64,000 nt of DNA from Saccharothrix longispora (GCF_030852425.1 NZ_NSDM01000007.1:62001-126000), one strand, 5' to 3'; counted from the first letter of the stretch, positions 26,227 to 36,233 are shown. Numbers and translations are program-made. The notes: a model not told the origin generated them from the letters alone.

Positions 26227-26696
26227 ACGGCGAACCGGAGGACCTGTCGCGGCTGCGCGAGGAGATCAACGGCGTGGGCCGCTCGGCGGCCAGGCGCGTC
26301 GACCCCGGCCGGGGTGCCCTGACGATCGCCGCGGCGGTGCTGGCGGTCCTGGTGTCCCTGGTGCTGCCCTGGGTGGACGGGGAGCAGGGGCTGGGCGTGC
26401 TGTTCGGCGACGCGCCCGCGCTGCCGAAGGTGTTCGGCTACGCGGCGCTCGTGGCGGGCGTGCTGCTGCCCGCGCTGACCCTGGCCCTGCGGCGGTGGGT
26501 GCTGGCGTGGACGTCCGCGCTGGCGGGGTTCGCCGCGTCCGTGGCGGGCGTGCTGTCGATCTGGACGACGCAGACCACGACCGGCCACGCGCCGGGACCG
26601 GGTCCGGGCATCGGGCTGGTCATCGCCGTGGTGGCGGTCGTCGTGCTGCTGGTGAAGTGGCTGGCGCTGGCGGCGTCGCGGCCCGAGATGCGGTGA
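26223..26696 (+). CDS. Rv2732c-like membrane protein
   Basis: This 157-residue protein has four hydrophobic segments and a short charged N-terminus containing [20 protein letters not shown]. Position (overlapping the miaB stop) and topology match mycobacterial Rv2732c, whose function is unknown. Segments are near residues 34-52, 65-85, 90-110 and 125-148. The GTG at 26223 is preferred because it overlaps the miaB TGA. An upstream GTG at 26211 is possible. Confidence 0.82.
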   Translation: MNGEPEDLSRLREEINGVGRSAARRVDPGRGALTIAAAVLAVLVSLVLPWVDGEQGLGVLFGDAPALPKVFGYAALVAGVLLPALTLALRRWVLAWTSALAGFAASVAGVLSIWTTQTTTGHAPGPGPGIGLVIAVVAVVVLLVKWLALAASRPEMR

Positions 26697-26852
26697 TGCC
26701 GGCGCCGGCCGGTGCCCTGCGCGATTCCGGTGAGGCCGTGGACCCGCTGGAGCGGTGGCCCGCGCACTGACCGGCGCGTTCGGCTTCGGCTACCGGGTGG
26801 TCCGCCTGCGCGGCGGGGCTTCGCGACCGCGGCGGCGGGCGCGGTGGCGTGG

Positions 26853-26889
26853 GCGCCGGTCCCCGCACGAGCGGTGCGGGGACCGGCGC
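26853..26889. terminator. Bidirectional terminator hairpin
   Basis: GCGCCGGTCCCCGCAC (26853-26868) and GTGCGGGGACCGGCGC (26874-26889) form a perfect 16-bp stem with a five-base loop, 12 bases from the stop of the converging DUF349 gene. Nothing else was recognised in 26697-26901. Confidence 0.7.
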
Positions 26890-26901
26890 GCCGACCTCCG
26901 G

Positions 26902-28239
26902 CTAGCGGGAGGCGACCGCCTGCTCGGCGGCGGCCAGCCACTCGCGCCACTGCTTGGCCTGGGCCTCGGCCTGCTCGGCCCGGCGCTTGTCGCCCGCCGA
27001 ACGGGCCTTCTCGGCCTGGGCCTCGAACTGCTCGACGCGCTCGCGGAACTGCGCGACGCGGGCCTCGGCCTCCGGGTCGGACCGGCGCCACTGGGCGTCG
27101 ACCGCGCCGCGGACCCGCTCCTCGATCGCGCGGAGCTTGCCCTCCAGGTCGCGGATGCGCTCGCGCGGGACCTTGCCGATCGCGTCCCACCGCTCCTGGA
27201 TCTTGTAGAGCTGCTGGCGGGCGGTCTCCAGGTCGCCGGACGGGTCGATGCGCTCCGCCTCGGCGAGCAGCTCCTCCTTCAGCTTCGCGTTGGTCGCGAA
27301 CTCGGCGTCACGCTCGCTGAACGCCTCGGAGCGCCGGGCGAAGAACGCGTCCTGGGCGGCGCGGAACCGCTGCCACAACGCGTCGTCGGCCTCCTTGGGG
27401 GCGCGCCCGGCGGCCTTCCACTCGACCATCAGGTCCTTGTACCGGCCGGCCGTGGGGCCCCAGTCGTCGGACTCGACGAGCTTCTCGGCCTCCTCGACCA
27501 GCTCCTGCTTGCGGTTCTTGGCGACGCCCCGCTGCCGGTCGAGGTCGGCGAAGTGCGAGCCCCGCCGGCGGTTGAACGCGTCCCGCGCCTTGGAGAACCG
27601 ACGCCACAGCTGCTCGTCGGTCTTGCGGTCCACCCCCCGGATGGTCTTCCACTCCTCCAGGATCTGCCGCAACCGGTCGCCGGAGGCCTTCCACTGCGTC
27701 GACTCCTCGGCCAGCGCCTCGGCTTCCTCGACCAGCTCCAGCTTGCGGGCCCCGGCCGCGGCGCGCGCCTCGTCCTTGGCGGCCTTGGCGGCCTCCATGC
27801 CCTGCTCGGCCAGCGCGAGCACGTGCTCGACACGGGCCGCCAGCGCCGCGAGGTCGCCGACCACCGCCGCCTCGGCCAGGCTCTCCTGGACGTGCTTGGC
27901 GCTGGTCATCGCGTGCTTGGGGTCGCCCGCGCCGGAGGTCAGCCGCGTCACCAGCAACTCGACCTCGGTGCGGATGTCGTCGAACCGGCGGGCGAAGTGC
28001 GCGAGGCCCTCCGCGGGCTCGCCCGCCTGCCACGAGCCGACGACGCGCTCGCCGTCGGCCGTCTTCACGTAGACGGTGCCGTCCTCGTCCACGCGCCCCC
28101 AGCGGTCAGGGTGGTCCGACGCCACGGGGACCTGCGGCGGCGTCGTCACCGGCACAGCCGCCGCCCTGGTCTCCTCGACCACCACCGCCCCCGCACCACT
28201 GTCACCAGTGGCTTCCGGTGTCGTCTCGTGCTCCGTCAT
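26902..28239 (-). CDS. DUF349 domain protein (Rv2731-like)
   Basis: This 445-residue, highly charged, mostly helical protein has repeated DUF349 units. Examples are the related segments [39 protein letters not shown] and [20 protein letters not shown]. The length and place in the miaB-miaA neighbourhood match Rv2731. The first 60 residues are low-complexity and acidic. The family has no established biochemical role, and coiled-coil structure is likely throughout. The ATG at 28239 has GGAAG upstream. The gene is divergent from the LigB-like gene. Confidence 0.88.
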   Translation of the reverse strand: MTEHETTPEATGDSGAGAVVVEETRAAAVPVTTPPQVPVASDHPDRWGRVDEDGTVYVKTADGERVVGSWQAGEPAEGLAHFARRFDDIRTEVELLVTRLTSGAGDPKHAMTSAKHVQESLAEAAVVGDLAALAARVEHVLALAEQGMEAAKAAKDEARAAAGARKLELVEEAEALAEESTQWKASGDRLRQILEEWKTIRGVDRKTDEQLWRRFSKARDAFNRRRGSHFADLDRQRGVAKNRKQELVEEAEKLVESDDWGPTAGRYKDLMVEWKAAGRAPKEADDALWQRFRAAQDAFFARRSEAFSERDAEFATNAKLKEELLAEAERIDPSGDLETARQQLYKIQERWDAIGKVPRERIRDLEGKLRAIEERVRGAVDAQWRRSDPEAEARVAQFRERVEQFEAQAEKARSAGDKRRAEQAEAQAKQWREWLAAAEQAVASR

Positions 28240-28412
28240 CGCCGGCTTCCTCCTCGCCTGCCCACTTCGTGGTGCCCGTGCCGACCACGGGCGCCCCGCC
28301 AGCGGCGGGGCCCAGCACCCGGGTACCGCGCGACCCACCCGAAGGGTCGCCAGTACCTCGCGCGCATTCAAACAGGTCAGGGCTCGCATCGGTACCTGTG
28401 GTGGCCGATCGG

Positions 28413-28418
28413 TAGCGT
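28413..28418 (+). promoter_or_regulatory. -10 element of a leaderless gene
   Basis: TAGCGT stands eight bases before the ATG at 28427 and there is no Shine-Dalgarno. The transcript probably begins at or next to the start codon. The remainder of the 187-base divergent region shows no clear operator. Confidence 0.45.
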
Positions 28419-28426
28419 GGGCCGCC

Positions 28427-29131
28427 ATGATCTCGCGACTCGCGGTCGTGCCGCACCCCCCGCTGCTGGTGCCCGAACTGGTCGCCGGCGCGGCGGTGGA
28501 GACCGAGCCGGTGCGGGCGGCGACCCTGGCCGCGGCACGGGACCTCGCGGCTTGCTCGGACGAGTGGCTGGCCGTCGCCGCGGACCCCTCCGGGCCGCGG
28601 GTGGTGGAGGACGTGACCGGCAGCTTCCACGCGTTCGGGGTGGACGTGCCGGTGTCGCTCACCGAGGGCGCGTCCCGGGCGGAGGACGACCTCCCGCTGC
28701 CCGCCCTGATCGCCGGCTGGTTGCGGGAACGTGCCGGAGCGCGCCGGGTGAGCGTCCACCTGGTGCCCCCCGACCTGCCCGAGAGCGACTGCGCGGCGCT
28801 CGGGGCGCGGCTCGCGGGCGCCTCCGCCCTGCTCGTCCTCGGCGACGGGTCGCACCGGCACGGCGAGCACGCCGTGGGGCGGGCCGACGACCGGGCGGGC
28901 GCGTTCGACGAGGGGGTGGGCCGCGCGCTGGCCTCGGCGGACCGGGGCGCGCTGCGGGCGCTGGACCCGGTGCTGGCGGCCGACCTGGGTGCGGGCGGGC
29001 GGGCCGCGTGGCAGGTCGCGGCGGCCGTGCCGGGCGCGTGGCGGTGCACCCGCTCGGCGTTCCTGGCCCCCTACGGCGTGGGGTACCACTGGGCCGTCTG
29101 GGAGGCGCGGTCTGGGAGGCTGGAGCCGTGA
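28427..29131 (+). CDS. Class III extradiol dioxygenase-like (LigB fold) protein
   Basis: This 234-residue protein has the opening [19 protein letters not shown], typical of the LigB/MEMO-like extradiol ring-cleavage dioxygenase fold, and [15 protein letters not shown] in the second half. By position just before miaA it corresponds to the conserved hypothetical of mycobacteria (Rv2728c). Only some of the usual metal ligands are obvious (HP near residue 9, SHRH later), so catalytic activity is uncertain. The gene overlaps miaA as GTGA and is expected to be co-transcribed with it. Confidence 0.72.
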   Translation: MISRLAVVPHPPLLVPELVAGAAVETEPVRAATLAAARDLAACSDEWLAVAADPSGPRVVEDVTGSFHAFGVDVPVSLTEGASRAEDDLPLPALIAGWLRERAGARRVSVHLVPPDLPESDCAALGARLAGASALLVLGDGSHRHGEHAVGRADDRAGAFDEGVGRALASADRGALRALDPVLAADLGAGGRAAWQVAAAVPGAWRCTRSAFLAPYGVGYHWAVWEARSGRLEP

Positions 29132-30045
29132 GCACCTCCCCACGGATCGTCCCGGTCGCGGTCGTCGGCCCCACCGCGACCGGCAAGTCCGACCTGGCCG
29201 TGCGGCTGGCCGTCGCACTGGGCGGCGAGGTGGTCAACGCCGACGCGATGCAGCTCTACCGGGGCATGGACATCGGCACGGCGAAGGTGACCGAGGAGGA
29301 GCGGCGGGGCGTGCCCCACCACCTGCTCGACGTGCTGGACGTGACCGACACCGCCTCGGTGGCCGCCTACCAGCGGGACGCGCGCGCCGTCGTGGAGCGG
29401 CTGCTCGCCGAGGGGCGCACGCCGGTGCTGGTCGGCGGCTCGGGCCTGTACGTGCAGGCCGTGCTGGACGACCTGGAGTTCCCGGGCACCGACGAGGGGG
29501 TCCGCGGCCGGCTGGAGCGGGAGCTCGCGGTGTCCGGCGCGGAGGCCCTGCACGGCCGGTTGGCGCGGCTCGACCCGGCCGCGGCCCTGGCGATCCTGCC
29601 GTCCAACGCCCGGCGCGTGGTGCGCGCGCTGGAGGTGATCGAGCTGACCGGCAGGCCGTTCTCGGCGACCCTGCCCACACCCGGCCCGGCGCGCTGGGGC
29701 ACCGTGCTGGTCGGCCTGGACCGGGAGGTGGCCGAACTCGACGAGCGGGTCGACGGGCGGGTCGGCCGGATGTTCGAGGCGGGCCTGGTCGAGGAGGTGC
29801 GGGCGCTGGAGGCGAGGGGCCTGCGCGAGGGCCGCACGGCGTCGCGCGCGCTCGGCTACCAGCAGGTGCTGGCCGCGTTCGACGGCGAGTACTCGATCGA
29901 GGAGGCGTTCGGGGCGACCGCGCTGGGCACCCGGCGCTTCGTGCGCAGGCAGCGGTCGTGGTTCCGCCGCGACCGGCGGGTCACCTGGTTCGACGCGTCC
30001 TCGCCCGACCTGGCCGACGAGGTGCTGCGGCACGTCACGTCGTAA
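29128..30045 (+). CDS. miaA: tRNA dimethylallyltransferase MiaA
   Basis: This 305-residue enzyme transfers the dimethylallyl group to A37 of tRNAs that read UNN codons. The P-loop [11 protein letters not shown], the substrate motif [17 protein letters not shown] and the later QRSWFRRD are all present. The product is the substrate of MiaB encoded upstream. The GTG overlaps the preceding stop. The TAA stop codon at 30043 forms the first bases of a TAAGGT element that is correctly placed to drive a leaderless dapF. Confidence 0.95.
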   Translation: MSTSPRIVPVAVVGPTATGKSDLAVRLAVALGGEVVNADAMQLYRGMDIGTAKVTEEERRGVPHHLLDVLDVTDTASVAAYQRDARAVVERLLAEGRTPVLVGGSGLYVQAVLDDLEFPGTDEGVRGRLERELAVSGAEALHGRLARLDPAAALAILPSNARRVVRALEVIELTGRPFSATLPTPGPARWGTVLVGLDREVAELDERVDGRVGRMFEAGLVEEVRALEARGLREGRTASRALGYQQVLAAFDGEYSIEEAFGATALGTRRFVRRQRSWFRRDRRVTWFDASSPDLADEVLRHVTS

Positions 30046-30055
30046 GGTGGCGGGC

Positions 30056-30856
30056 GTGGGCGTCGAATTCCTGAAGGGCCACGGCACCGAGAACGACTTC
30101 GTGGTGCTGCCCGATCCCGAGGGCCTGCTGGACCTCACCGAGGAGCGGGTCCGGGTGCTGTGCGACCGGCGGCGCGGCCTGGGCGCGGACGGCGTGCTGC
30201 GGGTGGTGCGCCCCGACTTCGGCCCCTGGTTCATGGACTACCGCAACGCCGACGGCTCGATCGCCGAGATGTGCGGCAACGGCGTGCGGGTGTTCGTCCG
30301 CTACCTGGTCGACGAGGGCCTGGTGCCCGCGGGCGAGTTCACCATCGGCACCCGGTCGGGTGAACGACGGGTCGTCGCGCACGCGGACGGCACGGTGACC
30401 GTCGACCTGGGCCGCGCCCTGGTCACCGGCACCGGCACGGCCACGGTCGGCGGCAGCGCGTTCGGCGGGGTCGCGGTGGACGTCGGCAACCCGCACCTGG
30501 CGTGCGTGACCGAGGTGCCGGTGGGCGAACTGGACCTGGAGGTCCCGCCCGGCCACGACCCGGTGCTGTTCCCGCACGGCGTGAACGTGGAGTTCGTCAA
30601 CGTGCTGGCCGACGGCGCGCTGCGGATGCGCGTGCACGAGCGCGGCGTCGGCGAGACCCGGTCGTGCGGCACGGGCACCGTCGCCGCGGTGGCGTCGTGG
30701 CTGCACGGGTCCGGTCGGCGCACCGGCAAGGCCACTGTGGACGTCCTCGGCGGACAGGTGTCGGTGGTGGTCGAGGAGGAGGGCGCGACGATCACCGGCC
30801 CGGCCGTCCTGCTCGCCCGCGGCGAACTCGACCAGGCCTGGTGGGACGCCCTCTAG
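30056..30856 (+). CDS. dapF: Diaminopimelate epimerase
   Basis: This 266-residue enzyme converts LL- to meso-diaminopimelate for lysine and peptidoglycan synthesis. The two catalytic Cys lie in MCGNGVRVF and SCGTGTVAA. FLKGHGTENDFVVLPD is the family N-terminus. I chose the GTG at 30056 over that at 30047 because AAGGTGG lies upstream at proper spacing. TAAGGT, which includes the miaA stop codon, also sits exactly seven bases before it. It is co-directional with miaA. Confidence 0.94.
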   Translation: MGVEFLKGHGTENDFVVLPDPEGLLDLTEERVRVLCDRRRGLGADGVLRVVRPDFGPWFMDYRNADGSIAEMCGNGVRVFVRYLVDEGLVPAGEFTIGTRSGERRVVAHADGTVTVDLGRALVTGTGTATVGGSAFGGVAVDVGNPHLACVTEVPVGELDLEVPPGHDPVLFPHGVNVEFVNVLADGALRMRVHERGVGETRSCGTGTVAAVASWLHGSGRRTGKATVDVLGGQVSVVVEEEGATITGPAVLLARGELDQAWWDAL

Positions 30857-30872
30857 GCGTTCCCGGGCACCC

Positions 30873-31733
30873 CTAGAGGCCGAACACCTCCAGCTTGCCC
30901 AGGTGCGCGCCGGCCACCACCTCCGGCTGCGACGTGGGCGCGGTGCAGCAGACGAGCCGGTCGCCGACGACCGCCACCGCGAAGCACGGCTGCGACGTCG
31001 CGACCCGGCGGGTGACGGCGCCGCCCTCCTCGACCCGGAACGCGCACGCCTGGAGCGCGGGCGCGACCCACGCGCCGCCGTCGGCGTCCACCGCGATGCC
31101 GTCGGGCGCGATGCCGTGCTCGCGCAGCGCCGCCCACGGGGTGCGGCCGGACAGGGTGCCGTCGTCGGCCACGTCGAACGCGGTCAGGCCGAACGCCAGG
31201 GTCTCGGCGACGAGGAGCCTGCCGTCCGGCAGCAGGCCCATGCCGTTGGGGAACTTGAGGTCCTCGGCGGCCCGCGACACCGTCCCGTCCGGCCGGACCA
31301 GCGCCAGGGCCGCGCCGGGCGGTTCCCAACCGGGTTCGAGCAGGGGCGCCTCGCCGCCCGCCTCGGCGATGAGGCCGTGCAGGTCGAAGCCGAAGTTGCC
31401 CACGTACGCGCGGCCGTGCGCGTCGACCAGCATGTCGTTGGCGTGGAAGGTGGCGAGGTCGCCCAGGTCGGCGTGCTCGACGAGGTCGCCGTCCTCCAGG
31501 CGCAGCACGCGGCGGTCGCGCATCGACACCACGAGCAGCCGCCCGTCGGGCAGCCAGCCCAGGCCGGAGGGCTGTCCGGGCACCTCGCAGACGACCTCCT
31601 CGGCACCGGTGTCGAGGTCGAGGGCGCGCACCTCGTGCGCGTAGAAGTCCGAGTAGAACAGCCTGCCGTCGGGCCCGCGCCGCGGACCTTCGCCGAACCG
31701 GAGACCCTCGCGCAGCACGGTGGTGTCAGCCAT
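30873..31733 (-). CDS. SMP-30/gluconolactonase family protein
   Basis: This 286-residue six-bladed beta-propeller belongs to the SMP-30/gluconolaconase/LRE family. The N-terminal metal-site Glu lies in GLRFGEGPRRGPDGRLFYSD, further calcium-site residues in FHANDMLVD and KFPNGMGLL, and a late Asp in GIAPDGIAVD. It may hydrolyse a sugar lactone or another ester. It is the last gene of an ArsR-controlled operon with two MFS exporters, and its start overlaps the end of the second exporter gene by 8 bp. Confidence 0.87.
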   Translation of the reverse strand: MADTTVLREGLRFGEGPRRGPDGRLFYSDFYAHEVRALDLDTGAEEVVCEVPGQPSGLGWLPDGRLLVVSMRDRRVLRLEDGDLVEHADLGDLATFHANDMLVDAHGRAYVGNFGFDLHGLIAEAGGEAPLLEPGWEPPGAALALVRPDGTVSRAAEDLKFPNGMGLLPDGRLLVAETLAFGLTAFDVADDGTLSGRTPWAALREHGIAPDGIAVDADGGAWVAPALQACAFRVEEGGAVTRRVATSQPCFAVAVVGDRLVCCTAPTSQPEVVAGAHLGKLEVFGL

Positions 31734-32955
31734 GGCGCTCGACGGTAGTGATCACCGGGGCGTCCCGCATCGCCCGCAGCGGTGACAGCAGGACCCACAG
31801 GACGGACAGGGCCATGCCCGCCGAGGCGACCCACAGCGTGTCGCGCACCCCGATCCACCCGGCGAGCGCGCCGCCGGCCAGCGCGCCCAGCGGCGACGCG
31901 CCCCAGGCGAGGAAGCGGACGGTCGCGTTCATCCGGCCCTGGAGGCCGGGCGGGCACAGCGACTGGCGCAGGCTCACCTGGGTCACGTCGTAGACGACGA
32001 CGCCCACCGAGGTGACCGCCGTGCCGACGACGAACAACGCGATCCGCCAGTCCGGCGCGGTCAGCGGCACGAGCAGCCAGAACGGCTGGGTGACCAGCAG
32101 CGACAGCCACACCAGCCGGGCCGTGCCGAGCCGCCTCAACCGGCTCGCGGCCAGGCCGACCAGCGCGCCGCCCGCGCTGCCGGCGCCCAGCAGCGCGGAG
32201 GCGGCCGTCGGCGACAGGGCCAGGTCGCGCAGCAGGAACAGCACGTTCACCGCGCCCCACACGGAGTGGGTCAGGTTGTACGACGTCGTGCACAGCGCGA
32301 TGGGCCGCAGGAGCGGGTGCCCGAGCACGAACCGCAGCCCCTCCCCCATCTCGGTCCACAGGGCCCGGTCGCGTCGGGGGGCGGGCTCCTCGACCGCCCG
32401 CACGCCGCGCAGCAGCAGGGCGGCGGCCAGGTAGGACGCGCTGATCGCCGGCACGGCGTTCGCACCGCCCAGGAGCTGTACCAGCGGTCCGCCGAGCGGT
32501 CGCCCGACCAGCCGGGCCACCTGCTGCGACGACACCAGCCGGGCGTTGCCCGCCGTCAGCCCGTCGCGGTCGACCAGCACCGGCAGGTACGCCTGGCCGG
32601 CGACGTCCACGAGCACCGTCAGCACGCCCGCCAGCAGCGCCGCCAGCACCAGGTGGGCGAACGTCAGCCCGCCGAACCACCCGGCGAGCGGCACCGTGGC
32701 CAGCAGCAGCGCCCGGCCGGTGGTGCCCCAGACCAGCAGCGGGCGCTTGCGGACCCGGTCGACCAGCACCCCCGCCGGCAGGCCGACGACCAGGAACGCA
32801 GCCATCCCGGCCGCGGTCAGCAGCCCCACCTGGAACTCCGAGGCGTCCAGCGCCTCGATCGCCACCGCCGGCAGCACGAACGACGAGACCGCCGTGCCGA
32901 ACTGGTTGGCCGCGTCGCTGCCCCAGAACCGCCGGAAGTCACCCCGTGACGACAT
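31726..32955 (-). CDS. MFS transporter (second of a tandem pair)
   Basis: This 409-residue membrane protein has twelve predicted segments and the MFS loop motif GVLVDRVRKRP between segments 2 and 3. It is clearly paralogous to the neighbouring exporter: both begin with RDFRxLWxGD-type sequence and contain QGRMNATVRFLAWG or its equivalent. It resembles MFS_3/enterobactin exporter-like pumps. The start overlaps the stop of the upstream MFS gene by 17 bp. The two exporters could differ in substrate or form a heteromer. The substrate is unknown. Confidence 0.9.
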   Translation of the reverse strand: MSSRGDFRRFWGSDAANQFGTAVSSFVLPAVAIEALDASEFQVGLLTAAGMAAFLVVGLPAGVLVDRVRKRPLLVWGTTGRALLLATVPLAGWFGGLTFAHLVLAALLAGVLTVLVDVAGQAYLPVLVDRDGLTAGNARLVSSQQVARLVGRPLGGPLVQLLGGANAVPAISASYLAAALLLRGVRAVEEPAPRRDRALWTEMGEGLRFVLGHPLLRPIALCTTSYNLTHSVWGAVNVLFLLRDLALSPTAASALLGAGSAGGALVGLAASRLRRLGTARLVWLSLLVTQPFWLLVPLTAPDWRIALFVVGTAVTSVGVVVYDVTQVSLRQSLCPPGLQGRMNATVRFLAWGASPLGALAGGALAGWIGVRDTLWVASAGMALSVLWVLLSPLRAMRDAPVITTVERHG

Positions 32956-34183
32956 CCTCCTCGTCCTCCTCGTGGTGGACCGGGCCGCGGCGCAGCGGTG
33001 ACAGCACCACCCACAGCGCCGAGAGCGCCTGCCCCGCCATGGCCACCCACAGCGTCGGCGTGATCCCGATGCCCTCCCCCAGGGCGCCGCCGGCCAGCCC
33101 GCCCAGTGGCAGCGCGCCCCACACCACGAACCGGATGCTCGCGTTCATCCGGCCGAGCAGGTGGTCGGGGCAGATCGACTGCCGGTAGCTGAGCTGGGCG
33201 ACGTTGTAGACGATCACGCCGTAGCCGATGCCGACCTCGCCGAGGACGACGAGCGCGAGCCGCCAGTCCGGCGCGCCGAGCGGCACGAGCAGCCCCAGCG
33301 GGAACGTGACCAGGGCCGACAGCCAGATCGGCGTGATCGGGCCGAACCGGGCGTGCCACCGGCCCATCGTCACCGCGCCGAGCACGGCGCCCGCGCCGGC
33401 GGCGCTGAGCAGCAGGCCCACCGCGCCCTCGGACAGGCCCAGCTCGCGGACCAGGAACAGCACGGTGACCGCCGCGCCGATGCCGCCGAAGAAGTTCGAC
33501 GTGCCCGTGCAGGCGACGATCGCGCGCAGCGACGGGTGCCCGAACACGAACCGCAGGCCCTCGGCGACCTCGTGCCGCAGCCCGGTGCGACCGGTGCGCT
33601 CCGGCACCGGCTCGACGGTGCGGATGCGCAGCAGGAACAGCGCCGACACGAGGTGGCCGACGCCGGTGGCGAGCACGCCGACGGCCGCGCCGAGCGCCTG
33701 GGCCAGCCCACCCGCCAGGGCCGGGCCGGACACCTGGGCCACCGCCCGGCTGGACTCCAGCTTCGAGTTGCCCTCGACGAGCTGCGCCCGGCCCACCAGG
33801 GCGGGCAGGTACGACTGGTAGGCGACGTCGAACATGACCGTGGCCGCGCCGGCCAGCAGCGCCACCACGACGAGGTGGGCGAGGGTGAGCGCGCCGAGCC
33901 ACCAGGCGATCGGGACCGACAGCAGCAGCAGGGCCCGCGCGAGGTCGGCGACGAGCATGACGGGACGGCGGCTCATCCGGTCCACCCACACCCCGGCGGG
34001 CAGCCCGATCAGCAGGAACGCGGCCGAGCCCGCGGCGGAGAGCACGCCCATCTCGAACGGCGTGGCGGCCAGCGCGCCCACGGCGAGCAGCGGCAGGACC
34101 GTGCGACCGATCGTGGCGCCGAACTGGCTGACGGTGTCGCCCACCCACAGGAGGCGGAAGTCGCGATGGACCCGGAGGGACAT
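32939..34183 (-). CDS. MFS transporter (first of a tandem pair)
   Basis: This 414-residue exporter has twelve membrane segments and the motif AGVWVDRMSRRP. It is encoded first in a minus-strand operon with the second MFS and an SMP-30 protein. I chose the ATG at 34183 because an upstream in-frame TTG (34219) lies inside the operator dyad. The family N-terminus SLRVHRDFRLLWVGDTVSQFG follows the ATG, and GGAG-like sequence is weak. The divergent ArsR-family gene and the perfect dyad in between indicate inducible efflux. Confidence 0.9.
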   Translation of the reverse strand: MSLRVHRDFRLLWVGDTVSQFGATIGRTVLPLLAVGALAATPFEMGVLSAAGSAAFLLIGLPAGVWVDRMSRRPVMLVADLARALLLLSVPIAWWLGALTLAHLVVVALLAGAATVMFDVAYQSYLPALVGRAQLVEGNSKLESSRAVAQVSGPALAGGLAQALGAAVGVLATGVGHLVSALFLLRIRTVEPVPERTGRTGLRHEVAEGLRFVFGHPSLRAIVACTGTSNFFGGIGAAVTVLFLVRELGLSEGAVGLLLSAAGAGAVLGAVTMGRWHARFGPITPIWLSALVTFPLGLLVPLGAPDWRLALVVLGEVGIGYGVIVYNVAQLSYRQSICPDHLLGRMNASIRFVVWGALPLGGLAGGALGEGIGITPTLWVAMAGQALSALWVVLSPLRRGPVHHEEDEEDVVTG

Positions 34184-34200
34184 GCCCGGAGCATCGCGCA

Positions 34201-34245
34201 AGTGATTGGAAACTGTCAATCACTCATTCACCGGCCACGTATCCT
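34201..34245. promoter_or_regulatory. ArsR operator dyad and arsR -10 element
   Basis: AGTGATTG (34201-34208) and CAATCACT (34217-34224) are perfect 8-bp arms with an 8-base spacer, typical in size and AT-richness of ArsR-type operators. TATCCT (34240-34245) lies six bases before the GTG of the regulator, indicating a leaderless transcript. The operator is close enough to both starts to repress both directions. Confidence 0.65.
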
Positions 34246-34251
34246 TGGCCG

Positions 34252-34740
34252 GTGGAGCGACCGATCGCCACGGCCGAGCAGGCCGCCGCCCTCGCCTCGG
34301 ACGTGCGGCTGCGCATCATCCGGCTCACGCACGAGACGCCGATGACCAACAAGGAGCTGGCGGAGCGACTGGGCAAGGACCCCGCCACGACCCTGCACCA
34401 CGTGCGGAAGCTCGTCGCCACCGGCTTCCTGGAGCCCCAGGCCGAGCGCGCCGGCAACCGGGGCGCCCGGGAGGTCCCGTACCTGTCCACCGGCCTGTCC
34501 TGGCGACTGCGGTGGGACCCCGAGCCGCTGGCCACCAAGGAGGCCGTGCTCCAGGCGTTCCTCGGCGAGGTCTCGGAGGTCGGGGTGGACGCGGTCAAGC
34601 AGATCCGACTGGTCCTCAGGACCGACCCCGAGGAACTAAAACGGCGCATCACGGCGTTGTTCCTGGAGCTGGCAGAGGAGCCGGCGCACCCGGACGGCGA
34701 GCGCGTGGCCGTCTACCTGGCCGTGTACCCGGGCGGTTAA
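34252..34740 (+). CDS. ArsR-family (winged-helix) regulator
   Basis: This 162-residue regulator has an N-terminal HTH of the ArsR/HTH_20 type (SDVRLRIIRLTHETPMTNKELAERLG, then DPATTLHHVRKLVATGFLEP) and a C-terminal helical domain for ligand binding or dimerisation. No metal-binding Cys cluster is present, so it is unlikely to sense arsenic. It more likely senses a drug or metabolite exported by the divergent MFS pair. The GTG at 34252 is probably translated from a leaderless mRNA. Autoregulation through the shared dyad is expected. Confidence 0.87.
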   Translation: MERPIATAEQAAALASDVRLRIIRLTHETPMTNKELAERLGKDPATTLHHVRKLVATGFLEPQAERAGNRGAREVPYLSTGLSWRLRWDPEPLATKEAVLQAFLGEVSEVGVDAVKQIRLVLRTDPEELKRRITALFLELAEEPAHPDGERVAVYLAVYPGG

Positions 34741-34783
34741 CCGCTCGGCCGGCCGCGGGGTGACGTGCGACGATGAAGGGCAA

Positions 34784-36229
34784 ATGACGGAAAACACGTA
34801 CCGAACCACCGACTGGCTCGACCAGGACGAAGAGCTGTCCACCGGCGACTTCGCTCTCGAAGAGCGCGCGGCGCTGCGGCGCGTCGCCGGGCTGTCCACC
34901 GAACTCCAGGACGTCACCGAGGTCGAGTACCGGCAGCTCCGCCTGGAGCGCGTCGTGCTGGTCGGCGTGTGGACCGAGGGCACGGCGGCGGACTCCGAGG
35001 CATCCCTGGCCGAGCTGGCCCTGCTCGCCGAGACGGCGGGCTCCGAGGTCCTCGAAGGTCTCGTCCAGCGGCGCGACCGACCCGACCCGGCCACCTACAT
35101 CGGCTCCGGCAAGGTCGCCGAGCTGCGCGACATCGTCATCTCGACGGGCGCGGACACGGTGATCGCCGACGGCGAGCTGTCCCCCGGCCAGCTGCGGCAG
35201 CTGGAGGAGAAGCTCAAGGTCAAGGTCATCGACCGCACGGCCCTGATCCTCGACATCTTCGCCCAGCACGCCTCGACCAAGGAGGGCAAGGCCCAGGTCG
35301 AGATGGCGCAGCTGCAGTACCTGCTGCCGCGCCTGCGCGGTTGGGGCGAGTCGCTGTCCCGGCAGGCCGGTGGCCGCGCCGGCGGCGGCAACGGCGGTGT
35401 GGGTCTGCGCGGTCCCGGTGAGACGAAGCTGGAGACCGACCGCCGGCGCATCCGCGCGCGCATCTCGAAGCTGCGCCGCGAGATCGCCGCCATGGGCGTC
35501 ATCCGGGAGACCAAGCGGCACCGCCGCGTGGCCAACTCGGTGCCGAACGTCGCCATCGCGGGCTACACGAACGCGGGGAAGTCCAGCCTGCTCAACGCGC
35601 TGACCGGCGCGGGGGTGCTGGTGCAGGACGCCCTGTTCGCGACCCTCGACCCGACGACGCGGCGCACCGAGACCCCCGAGGGCCTGCCCTACACGCTGAC
35701 CGACACCGTCGGCTTCGTGCGGCACCTGCCGCACCAGCTGGTCGAGGCGTTCCGGTCGACGCTGGAGGAGGTCGCCGACGCGGACCTGCTGGTCCACGTG
35801 GTCGACGGGTCCGACGCGATGCCGGAGAAGCAGGTCACGGCGGTGCGCGAGGTGATCGGCGAGATCTCGTCGCGGCGCGACGACCCGATGCCGCACGAGC
35901 TGCTCGTGGTCAACAAGGTCGACGCGGTGGGCGAGCTGGGCATGGCCCGGTTGCGGCACCTGTTCCCTACCGCGGTGTTCGTCTCCGCGCACACCGGCGA
36001 GGGCATCGCCGAGCTGCGCGAGCGCATCGCGGTGGAGACGCCGCGGCCCGAGGTGGTCGTGGAGGCGCTCGTGCCGTACGCGCGGGGCGAGGTCGTCGCG
36101 CGCGTGCACCGCGAGGGCGAGGTGCTCAAGGAGCGGCACACCGAGGAGGGCACCGAGCTGTCCGCCCGGGTCCGGCCCGACCTGGCCGGCGTGCTGGAGC
36201 AGTTCGCCGTGGACGGAAGCCGCGCCTGA
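34784..36229 (+). CDS. hflX: Ribosome-associated GTPase HflX
   Basis: This 481-residue GTPase splits stalled or hibernating 70S ribosomes in characterised species. The N-terminal HflX domain contains DPATYIGSGKVAELR and the glycine-rich GGRAGGGNGGVGLRGPGE. The G domain has G1 GYTNAGKSS, G3 DTVGF and G4 NKVD. The ATG at 34784 has GAAGGG eight bases upstream. It follows dapF in the same general order as in mycobacteria, although the MFS operon is inserted between them here. Confidence 0.94.
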   Translation: MTENTYRTTDWLDQDEELSTGDFALEERAALRRVAGLSTELQDVTEVEYRQLRLERVVLVGVWTEGTAADSEASLAELALLAETAGSEVLEGLVQRRDRPDPATYIGSGKVAELRDIVISTGADTVIADGELSPGQLRQLEEKLKVKVIDRTALILDIFAQHASTKEGKAQVEMAQLQYLLPRLRGWGESLSRQAGGRAGGGNGGVGLRGPGETKLETDRRRIRARISKLRREIAAMGVIRETKRHRRVANSVPNVAIAGYTNAGKSSLLNALTGAGVLVQDALFATLDPTTRRTETPEGLPYTLTDTVGFVRHLPHQLVEAFRSTLEEVADADLLVHVVDGSDAMPEKQVTAVREVIGEISSRRDDPMPHELLVVNKVDAVGELGMARLRHLFPTAVFVSAHTGEGIAELRERIAVETPRPEVVVEALVPYARGEVVARVHREGEVLKERHTEEGTELSARVRPDLAGVLEQFAVDGSRA

Positions 36230-36233
36230 GCCC

